A stretch of 64,000 nucleotides of DNA from JADLHS01 sp964553795 (GTDB lineage Bacteria; Verrucomicrobiota; Verrucomicrobiia; Limisphaerales; JADLHS01). Below the pieces are notes generated by a model. The model was not told the DNA's origin and did not search any database. It worked only from the letters and a program-made list of their open reading frames with translations. The stretch spans positions 1-64,000 of the forward strand of contig CAZKMR010000014.1 in assembly GCA_964553795.1 (NCBI GenBank), in the 5' to 3' direction. The position numbers were made by a program, and so were the translations under genes. Position 1 is the stretch's first letter. Each line of letters starts with the position of its first letter. Positions 1 through 6,944 of this stretch are shown here, piece after piece.

Positions 1-117
1 TGCGGCATCGTTTCACGGAAGGCTGGCGCAGAGATTAGTTCAACCCATGAGGAGTGTTTGGCAACGGGATGCTTGCGACCGAGGCCATGGGGTGATGAAT
101 TCATTCGGTTGGAATGA
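1..117 (+). CDS. C-terminal end of an unidentified upstream gene (partial)
   Basis: Frame 1 is open from the window edge to a TGA at 115-117. That TGA overlaps the ATG of the next gene as ATGA, the junction used repeatedly in this operon. The 38 visible residues contain three Cys and end in GDEFIRLE. Too little remains to name a family. Frame 2 is also open here, so the call rests mainly on the ATGA junction. Confidence 0.4.
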   Translation, partial: CGIVSRKAGAEISSTHEECLATGCLRPRPWGDEFIRLE

Positions 118-1571
118 ATCGAACGAATCTAATTTGGCTCCTCCCGGTGGTCGTGCTGAGCGCGGCGCTCTTGGCTTTGGTGGTCTGGGTTGTGCCCCGG
201 GGTGATGATGCGATTCAACTGCGCATTCCCGGAACAGATGCTGCCCCGGACGGAGAATCCAGCGGCGGTAATCCCGTGCTGGCCGGTCAACTCATTCGTG
301 GCTCGGGAACGCCTGCCGATTTGCCGGGTCGATGGCCGCAGTTTCGCGGCCCGAATCGCGACGGCATCGCGGAGCGCCGATCTCCAGATCGGCTCGACCC
401 TGTTGCAGCGAACGCCAACGCGCCGGGTCAGGAGACCGGCGTTGCATTATCACGTGACTGGAAGACTTTGCCCCCGCGTGAACTGTGGTCGTTGGAGGTT
501 GGCGAAGGTTATGCCGGCGTGGCCGTGCAGGCGGGACGCGTCTATCTGCTCGACTACGATCGTGACGCCAAACAAAGCGCGCTCCGCTGCCTTTCCCTCG
601 CCGACGGCAAAGAAATCTGGCGCTTCAGTTATCCGCTGACGATTAAACGCAATCACGGCATGACGCGCACGGTGCCGGTGGTGACAGATAAATTCGTCGT
701 GGCGCTCGATTCCAAGTGCAACGTGTTTTGCCTCGACGCCGGCAGTGGCGAACTCAAGTGGAGCGTGAGCCTCGTTCACGAATTCGGCGCAACCATTCCC
801 GAATGGTATGCCGGCCAATGCCCGCTGGTGGACGGCGACAAAGTCATCCTCGCACCAGGCGGCCCGGACGCATTGCTATTGGCGCTGGATCTCGCCACCG
901 GCAAGCAGCTCTGGCAAACGCCAAATCCGCACGATTGGAAAATGACGCATTCCAGCATCATGCCCATGGAGTTTGCAGGACAACGCAGTTATGTCTATTG
1001 CGCCAGTAAAGGCGTCGTTGGAGTGGCGGCAAACGATGGGCGGCAACTGTGGGAAACGGACGCGTGGAAAATTGCCATCGCTACCGTGCCGTCGCCTGTG
1101 CCGTTAAGCAACGGGAGGATTTTTCTCACCGGCGGTTACAACGCCGGCAGTGTAATGCTGAAATTGGAAGCGCAGGGGGAAGCACTCGTGTCCCAGCCGG
1201 AGTTCAAACTGGCAGCGAATGTGTTTGGCGCTACGCAACACACGCCCGTGTTGAAGGATAATCACTTTTACGGAATCCGCGCGGATGGCCGGTTGGTTTG
1301 TCTGACCACGAGTGGCGAAGTGGTTTGGGCCAGTGACTCGGGCGTTAACTTTGGACTGGGATCGTTCTTGTTGGTGGGCGATCTGATTTATGCTCTGAAC
1401 GATTCCGGACAACTAAGTTTGCTTGAGGCAACGCCGACGCGTTACCACTTGCGCGGACAAATGCAGCCGTTGCAGGGGCGGGAGTCGTGGGCGCCGATGG
1501 CTTTGGTTGAGGGTCGTCTCTTGCTCCGCGATCTCACCCGCCTGGTCTGCCTGGATGTCTCAGCCCGATAA
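114..1571 (+). CDS. Secreted or membrane-anchored PQQ-like beta-propeller protein
   Basis: A 485-aa protein with an N-terminal hydrophobic segment (about residues 7-27) that acts as a signal or anchor. The motif WPQFRGPNRDG near residue 75 opens the propeller, as in many planctomycete and verrucomicrobial PQQ-like repeat proteins. Repeated blades of the type G-K-x-[IL]-W follow to the C-terminus (for example DGKEIW, TGKQLW, DGRQLW). These proteins work outside the cytoplasm, but the fold alone does not prove PQQ binding or dehydrogenase activity. It is the first complete gene of a redox operon, and a second propeller lies at 5087-6940. A scaffold or substrate-binding role is equally possible. 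Confidence 0.85.
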   Translation: MNRTNLIWLLPVVVLSAALLALVVWVVPRGDDAIQLRIPGTDAAPDGESSGGNPVLAGQLIRGSGTPADLPGRWPQFRGPNRDGIAERRSPDRLDPVAANANAPGQETGVALSRDWKTLPPRELWSLEVGEGYAGVAVQAGRVYLLDYDRDAKQSALRCLSLADGKEIWRFSYPLTIKRNHGMTRTVPVVTDKFVVALDSKCNVFCLDAGSGELKWSVSLVHEFGATIPEWYAGQCPLVDGDKVILAPGGPDALLLALDLATGKQLWQTPNPHDWKMTHSSIMPMEFAGQRSYVYCASKGVVGVAANDGRQLWETDAWKIAIATVPSPVPLSNGRIFLTGGYNAGSVMLKLEAQGEALVSQPEFKLAANVFGATQHTPVLKDNHFYGIRADGRLVCLTTSGEVVWASDSGVNFGLGSFLLVGDLIYALNDSGQLSLLEATPTRYHLRGQMQPLQGRESWAPMALVEGRLLLRDLTRLVCLDVSAR

Positions 1572-1714
1572 CCTCTCGATCGTCAATCGGTCAACCAATG
1601 CCCAGCTTTTGCCAATCTAATCCCAGTCTTCCAGCGATTCCGCGTTTAGGCTGAGGCGTCTGATGATCTAATCGTCGCAATCCATGTCGGGCGGCGGCGG
1701 TTGTTGCCAACGTC

Positions 1715-1957
1715 ATGAGCTTGGAATCACCAGTTCGCGGCGAGAGTCGTCGCGAATTCATGCGTGCCGGAGCGCGTTACTCTCTGCTCGCCGGCCTCGC
1801 CGCAGTGTCGCTGCTGCTCGGCAAGCGTAGTCGCGGCAAACTCACCGGCCAAACCTGTGTCAACCAAGGCATCTGTCGCGGATGCTCAGCCTTTGCCGGC
1901 TGCGGCTTGCCCCAGGCGCTTTCCGCCAAACAAGCCCAACGCGGAGGTTTGTCGTGA
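1715..1957 (+). CDS. Small Tat-exported cysteine-rich protein
   Basis: 80 aa. The N-terminus carries a twin-arginine signal (SRREFM followed by the hydrophobic stretch YSLLAGLAAVSLLL). The mature part is only about 40 residues and has four Cys in the pattern C-x6-C-x2-C-x5-C, enough for an Fe-S cluster or another metal site. Tat export fits a protein that is folded with its cofactor before export. Its stop overlaps the GTG start of the NHL-repeat gene (GTGA at 1954-1957), which implies translational coupling. No family is recognised. Function is inferred only from its setting among Tat-exported Fe-S proteins. Confidence 0.65.
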   Translation: MSLESPVRGESRREFMRAGARYSLLAGLAAVSLLLGKRSRGKLTGQTCVNQGICRGCSAFAGCGLPQALSAKQAQRGGLS

Positions 1958-3122
1958 AACGCGAATTCCAACTTTCCAATCGCCGCGAATTCTTCGGACA
2001 GGCCGCCGGCGCGATGGCGATTCTCGGCACCATCGCCGACCAGCGTGCGAACGCCCAGAGCCGCGGCACGAAGAACCCGTTCGCGTACGATGTCTCGCAT
2101 CTCGAAAAGACCGATCCGCAGTTGATCGCCTACGAGGAACAATCGCGCAGGAAGACTGCACACGCAGACGCGAGGCGCATCAGCATCGGCGCGGAGGACA
2201 CACTTTACGTTTGCGCCGGACATTATCTCGTCGCTCAGGATGCTGCCGGCTCGCGCAAACTCGAAATCGCGGCCGGCGAGCCCGTGCGGTGTTGCGCGGT
2301 GGCCAGCGACGGCACGATTTATCTTGGTCTGCGCGATCACGTCGAGGTTTATGACGCCAAAGGCCAACGGGCGGCGAGTTGGGAGTCGTTGGGCAAGAAA
2401 GCCTGGCTCACTGGCATCGCCGTGACGGAAGACGAGGTGTTTCTCGCTGATGCCGGCAATCGCGTCATCGTGCGTTGCGACCGTTCCGGCAAGTTGATCC
2501 GGCGCATCGGCGAACGCGATCGCGAACGCAACGTTCCGGGCTTCATCATCCCCAGTCCTTTTTTCAGCGTCGCCGTGGCGCGAGACGGCTTGCTCCGCGT
2601 CAACAATCCCGGGCGGCATCGCATGGAACGCTACACCGTGGACGGCGACTTTGAAGGTGCTTGGGGCGTGACTTCGATGGGCATCAAGGGGTTTTGCGGG
2701 TGCTGCAATCCCATTGGCTTCGCGCTGCTGCCGGACGGCAAATACGTCACCGCCGAGAAGGGCCTGCCGCGCGTGAAAGTTTACAGCGAGACCGGTGAGT
2801 TTGAGTCAGTCGTCGCTGGTGTCGAGGGCTTNNNNNNNNNNNNNNNNNNNNNNNNNNNNNNNNNNNNNNNNNNNNNNNNNNNNNNNNNNNNNNNNNNNNN
2901 NNNNNNNNNNNNNNNNNNNNNNNNNNNNNNNAAGTTTACAGCGAGACCGGTGAGTTTGAGTCAGTCGTCGCTGGTGTCGAGGGCTTCACCGCCAACGCCA
3001 AGGCGTGCGGCCCGTCGGATTGCACCGCCGGCGGACTGGATGTGGTGACGGACTCGCGCGGGCGGATTTACATCCTCGACCTTGTCACCGCCGAAGTGTG
3101 CGTGATGCAAAAGAACGCATGA
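1954..3122 (+). CDS. Tat-exported NHL-repeat beta-propeller protein (interrupted by a false assembly gap)
   Basis: The GTG at 1954 is the best start because it overlaps the previous stop and gives a Tat signal, NRREFFG. NHL-type blades follow (DGTIYLG, DAGNRVIV, DSRGRIYILD). A cysteine cluster FCGCC lies before the gap, and further Cys (ACGPSDC) after it. The 100-N run at 2832-2931 breaks the frame, but the 55 bases on each side of it are identical. Removing one copy plus the Ns (155 bp) restores a single frame ending at the TGA at 3120-3122, giving a protein of about 337 aa. It is probably a periplasmic Fe-S or metal-bearing propeller acting with the adjacent ferredoxin. Confidence 0.8.
2832..2931. 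other. Assembly gap (100 N), apparently spurious
   Basis: Exactly 100 Ns lie between two identical 55-base sequences (2777-2831 and 2932-2986). Collapsing the overlap restores the NHL-repeat reading frame. The flanks look like two contig ends sharing a k-mer that were scaffolded instead of merged, so no real sequence is likely to be missing. Confidence 0.9.
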
Positions 3123-3688
3123 ATCCCAAGGACACCAACGAAACCACACGGCGCGATTTTCTGCGCAACGGCGCGCGGCTGGCCGGGGTCGCTGGTCTCG
3201 GCGTGCTGGGTGGTGTGCTCGCAGGGCGCACGCAAGCGGAGGATTGGGTCTGGCAGATTGATCCCCAGAAATGCCTCCGCTGCGGCAACTGCGCCACTAA
3301 CTGCGTGCTCGAACAATCCGCCGTGAAGTGCGTTCACGCCTTCGCCATGTGTGGCTACTGCAATCTTTGCACCGGGTATTTCGAGCCCGAACCCAATTCG
3401 CTGACCACGGCCGCGGAGAATCAGCTTTGTCCCACGGCCGCCATCAAACGCACGTTCATCGAGGACCCGTATTACGAATACGTGATTGACGAGCAACTCT
3501 GCATCGGCTGCGCCAAATGCGTGGAAGGTTGCAACCGCTTCGGGAACGGCTCGCTCTTCCTGCAGATCCGGCACGACCGCTGTGTGCGCTGCAACGAATG
3601 CGCCATCGCGCGGACCTGTCCGGGTGATGCCTTCCGGCGCGTGCCGGTGAGTCAACCGTATCTCTTGAAAACCACCCACGCGCACTGA
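3119..3688 (+). CDS. Tat-exported multi-cluster ferredoxin (4Fe-4S)
   Basis: 189 aa, starting at an ATG that overlaps the NHL stop (ATGA). The N-terminus has a Tat signal, TRRDFLRNG plus a hydrophobic stretch. The mature part carries several ferredoxin motifs: CLRCGNC, CAMCGYCNLC, CIGCAKC and CVRCNEC, with downstream CP pairs (LCPTAA, TCPGDA). That is enough Cys for about four 4Fe-4S clusters, as in NrfC/DmsB-like electron-transfer subunits. It probably passes electrons in the periplasm between the Tat-exported partners and the membrane Fe-S protein encoded next. Confidence 0.88.
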   Translation: MNPKDTNETTRRDFLRNGARLAGVAGLGVLGGVLAGRTQAEDWVWQIDPQKCLRCGNCATNCVLEQSAVKCVHAFAMCGYCNLCTGYFEPEPNSLTTAAENQLCPTAAIKRTFIEDPYYEYVIDEQLCIGCAKCVEGCNRFGNGSLFLQIRHDRCVRCNECAIARTCPGDAFRRVPVSQPYLLKTTHAH

Positions 3689-3689
3689 C

Positions 3690-5090
3690 ATGCATGAGCC
3701 ACGATTTACGATTTACGGTTCGTGCGCCGGCGATCCCGGCGTGCGCGGCTCGTGGATTGTAAATCGCGATTGGCTTCGCCTGCTGCTCTTCGCCGTCGTG
3801 CTGGGAATCAGTCTGCTTTCGGTCAATCCGGTTTTAGCCGAACAACGCTTCCCGCCGCCCGATTTCACCGAGACCGGTCATGAATTGCCCATCACCGCTA
3901 CGCCGCCCGCCCGCGCCGAGTGGTTGCACTACCTCGACGTCGGCGTGCTGGCCGGCGCGCTTGGCGTCGCAGTCTGGCTCATTCACAAACAACGCTCGCG
4001 CCGCGGACTGTTCTGGCTGGGAATTTTCTCGGTCGCGTATTTCGGTTTCTATCGCCTGGGCTGCGTCTGTGCCATTGGCGCGCCACAGAACATCATTCTC
4101 GGGCTGTGCGATCCGGGTTACGCCGTGCCGCTGACCGTTGTCGCGTTCTTTGCGTTGCCATTGATCGTGGCGCTGTTTGCCGGACGCGCTTTTTGCGCCG
4201 GGGTCTGTCCGCACGGCGCGTTGCAGGATTTTGTTCTGGTCAAACCAATCAAAGTGCCAGCGTGGCTGGAACACGCGTTGGGCGTTCTGCCGTTTGTTTT
4301 TCTCGGGTTCGGACTTGCATTTGCCGCCACGGGAACAGGCTTTCCCATTTGTCGCTACGATCCCATCGTCCCGATCTTTCGATTGAACGGGCCGGGCCTG
4401 TTGATTTTGCTGGCGGCGTTGACGCTGGTGCTTGGGATGTTTGTTGGGCGGCCTTACTGCCGTTTCCTTTGTCCGTATGGTGCGTTGCTCAGGGTGACGT
4501 CGCTGGTTTCGAAATGGCGCGTGCGCGTCACGCCGGACATGTGCACGCAATGTCAATTGTGCGCCACGTCCTGTCCGTTCGGGGCGATGCGCGAACCGTC
4601 TCCCGGCACGGTTGAACCTAAATTCCTCGCGCCGGATCGGCGACGGCTCGGCTGGATGCTCGCATTGTTGCCGATGTTGATTGCGGGCGGCGCGTGGTTG
4701 GGCGGGCAACTCGCCGTGCCGATGGCGAAATGGAATCCCACCGTGGAACTAGCCGAACGTCACCTCGTCCAACAGGGGAACCCGGTGGATTATGGCGTGA
4801 TGACGCCCGAGGCCTTGTCGCTGGAACGCGCGGCGCATGATCCGGAGACGCTGCTGCAATCCGCCACGCAAACGCGGGAGCGATTCTGGCTTGCTTGCGT
4901 GCTGTTCGGCGGGTGGGTGGGATTGGTGATCGGTGTAAAGCTCGTCAGCCTTTCGATTCGCACGCGGCGGACGGATTTCGAGCCTGATCGCGGCGCGTGC
5001 TATGCGTGTGCCCGCTGCTTCCGCTCGTGTCCGCAGGAATTGGAGCGGTTGGGACAGAAGCCCGCACTGCAAACGGGGGTGACAACATGA
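3690..5090 (+). CDS. NapH/NosR-like membrane 4Fe-4S protein
   Basis: A 466-aa polytopic membrane protein. Two Cys motifs on membrane loops (CAGVCPHGAL near residue 169 and CRFLCPYGALL near 256) are the NapH/NosR/MauN hallmark. A ferredoxin motif CTQCQLCATSCP follows near residue 285, and a last one, CYACARCFRSCP, near the C-terminus. Such proteins link quinol or a cytoplasmic donor to extracytoplasmic acceptors. The first ~27 codons contain a palindromic repeat (FTIYGS, WIVNRD), so the native start may be the GTG at 3741. Its end overlaps the next ATG (ATGA). Confidence 0.88.
   Translation: MHEPRFTIYGSCAGDPGVRGSWIVNRDWLRLLLFAVVLGISLLSVNPVLAEQRFPPPDFTETGHELPITATPPARAEWLHYLDVGVLAGALGVAVWLIHKQRSRRGLFWLGIFSVAYFGFYRLGCVCAIGAPQNIILGLCDPGYAVPLTVVAFFALPLIVALFAGRAFCAGVCPHGALQDFVLVKPIKVPAWLEHALGVLPFVFLGFGLAFAATGTGFPICRYDPIVPIFRLNGPGLLILLAALTLVLGMFVGRPYCRFLCPYGALLRVTSLVSKWRVRVTPDMCTQCQLCATSCPFGAMREPSPGTVEPKFLAPDRRRLGWMLALLPMLIAGGAWLGGQLAVPMAKWNPTVELAERHLVQQGNPVDYGVMTPEALSLERAAHDPETLLQSATQTRERFWLACVLFGGWVGLVIGVKLVSLSIRTRRTDFEPDRGACYACARCFRSCPQELERLGQKPALQTGVTT
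3697..3771. repeat. Palindromic repeat at the 5' end of the NapH/NosR-like gene
   Basis: The left part reads CACGATTTACGATTTAC and the right part ATTGTAAATCGCGATTGG, which are partly inverted. Between them sits a GCGCCGG-cgat-CCGGCG hairpin. The segment looks like a dispersed intergenic repeat that has become, or is annotated as, coding sequence. Confidence 0.55.
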
Positions 5091-6940
5091 GTGGCAGCCA
5101 TAGCCAGCCCGAAAGCGTTTTGGACTGCGGCGGGAAGCGAAGCGCCACGCCGCTTTCGTCGGAATACGGTTTGTCTCCTACGCAACCAAAAGCGCCGTCG
5201 CCGCTGCGCTCTGCCGGCGCAGTCCAAGACGCGAGTTCGCCTCTGAGAATCGCAGGCATCGCCGCGGCGTTCTGTCTGCTCGTCGCTGGTTACATGCTTT
5301 ACCAACACACGCGAGCATCCGAACGCGATCCCTGGAAATCGCCGCAATTGCTCGCGCTCAAGGAACAGTTGCGCGCCGAACCGCAGAATGAGGCCATCAA
5401 GACAGAAATTCGCCGGCTCGACTTGGAGTTTCGGCAGCGTTACGTGCGCCGGCTGAATCTGGACCGCACCGGCGGCTGGCTGTTGGTCGGCGGCATGGTC
5501 GTGATGTTGGTGGCCGCCAGGCAATCCGCGAAACTGCGCGCGCTTCCCTGGCTGCCAAAACTCCGCGGCGATGTCAGCGCAGAAATCCGAACCACATCCG
5601 CCCGGGCGCGCTGGTCCGTAGCAGGGATCGGACTGGTCACCGGCGCGAGCTTGCTGGCATTGGCATTGACGGCAACTTCGCGCTTGCCGCAATCGGCAGC
5701 GGAGCTCGATAAGTTGCTCGGCAAGTCAGGTGCAGCGCTCGACGACTTGCCGACGCTCGCGGAATTCCAAGTCAACACGCCACGCTTTCGCGGCTGGGAT
5801 GGCGGTGGCGTCGCGCCTGCTGGCTTCGATCTCGCGTTCCTGCGTGCGCCGGAGGTTGGCGTGGTCTGGAAATCGTCGGTGACCGCCGTCGGATTCAATT
5901 CGCCGGTGGCCTGGGGCGACCGCGTGTTTCTCTCCGGCGGCGACGCGGAGAAGCGCGAGGTGTTTTGCTACGACGGCAGCAGCGGGGCGTTGTTGTGGCA
6001 ACGCGAGGTAACCAAACTTCCCGGCAGCCCCGCGCGACAACCGGAGATTCCCGAGATGACCGGGTTCGCTGCCCCGACGATGGCCACGGACGGTCGCCGC
6101 GTGTTTGTGATGTTCGGCAATGGCGACCTGGCGGCCTTTACTTTCGACGGCGCACCGGTCTGGGGGAAGAACTTTGGCGTGCCCCGGAACATGTATGGAC
6201 AGGCGTCTTCGCTGGCGATCTGGCCCGGTGTGTTGGTGGTGCAATTGGATCAAGACGAGGATGCACCGGGCGGTTCGAAGTTGCTCGCGTTCGATTGTGC
6301 CACGGGCCGGACAATCTGGGAACGCACCAAGCCAACGCACGGTTCATGGTCGTCGCCGGTCATCATCGAAGCGGACGGCAAACCACAAATCATCACGCTG
6401 GCATTGCCGTTTGTGATGAGTCATGCACTCGCGGATGGCGCGGAGTTGTGGCGCGCGGAGTTGATGAGCGGGGAAATTGCGCCTTCGCCGATTTTCGCCG
6501 GGGGCTTCGTGTTCGTGGTGAGTCCTTCAGGCGAGTTGTTTGCCCTGCGAGCCGACGGCGCGGGCGATGTCTCCAAGACGCACGTCGCCTGGAGAGCGTT
6601 GGATAACATCCCCGATATCACCAGCCCGGTCAGCAACGGCGAACTGGTGTTCACGGTCACCACGATGGGCGGGCTGGCGTGTTTCGAAGCAACGACCGGC
6701 AAATTGCTCTGGCAGCACGAGCTTGAAGTCGAGGTGCAGGCGTCGCCAGCAATCGTCGGGAACGAACTGCTCGTGGTCAGCACGCACGGCGATTTGATTG
6801 TGGCGGCCGTGGCGCGGGAGTTCATAGAACTCGCGCGCGTGAAGTTGGAGGATGAATTTCACGCGAGCCCGGCGTTCGCGGCCGGGAGAATGTTCCTGCG
6901 CGGCGCGGCGAATCTTTGGTGTTTGGGAGAGACGAAATGA
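5087..6940 (+). CDS. Membrane-anchored PQQ-like beta-propeller protein
   Basis: 617 aa from the ATG that overlaps the previous stop. Residues 12-47 are encoded by a palindromic repeat element (SVLDCGGKRSATPLSS and onward). Transmembrane segments follow at about 55-73, 127-143 and 178-198, separated by a charged helical loop. A PQQ-like beta-propeller then runs to the C-terminus, with blades such as DGSSGALLW, CATGRTIW and ATTGKLLWQHE. It differs from the first propeller in having several membrane spans. The setting suggests a structural or electron-transfer partner of the NapH/NosR-like protein. No catalytic residue can be assigned. Confidence 0.8.
   Translation: MSGSHSQPESVLDCGGKRSATPLSSEYGLSPTQPKAPSPLRSAGAVQDASSPLRIAGIAAAFCLLVAGYMLYQHTRASERDPWKSPQLLALKEQLRAEPQNEAIKTEIRRLDLEFRQRYVRRLNLDRTGGWLLVGGMVVMLVAARQSAKLRALPWLPKLRGDVSAEIRTTSARARWSVAGIGLVTGASLLALALTATSRLPQSAAELDKLLGKSGAALDDLPTLAEFQVNTPRFRGWDGGGVAPAGFDLAFLRAPEVGVVWKSSVTAVGFNSPVAWGDRVFLSGGDAEKREVFCYDGSSGALLWQREVTKLPGSPARQPEIPEMTGFAAPTMATDGRRVFVMFGNGDLAAFTFDGAPVWGKNFGVPRNMYGQASSLAIWPGVLVVQLDQDEDAPGGSKLLAFDCATGRTIWERTKPTHGSWSSPVIIEADGKPQIITLALPFVMSHALADGAELWRAELMSGEIAPSPIFAGGFVFVVSPSGELFALRADGAGDVSKTHVAWRALDNIPDITSPVSNGELVFTVTTMGGLACFEATTGKLLWQHELEVEVQASPAIVGNELLVVSTHGDLIVAAVAREFIELARVKLEDEFHASPAFAAGRMFLRGAANLWCLGETK
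5120..5227. repeat. 108-bp inverted-repeat element translated inside a CDS
   Basis: The ends TTGGACTGCG (5120-5129) and CGCAGTCCAA (5218-5227) are perfect 10-bp inverted repeats, with further partial pairing inward. The element is in frame and adds 36 codons just ahead of the first membrane segment. Its product resembles LDCGGKRSATPL-type tracts that I remember from verrucomicrobial proteins. Confidence 0.75.
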
Positions 6941-6944
6941 AACC

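Noticed and set aside
2832..2931. A real stretch of 100 unknown bases
   Set aside because: Identical 55-bp flanks and restored frame when collapsed point to a false gap.
3834..4709. 291-aa minus-strand ORF opposite the NapH/NosR-like gene
   Set aside because: Gln/Arg-rich shadow of a well-supported gene. No motif or start context.
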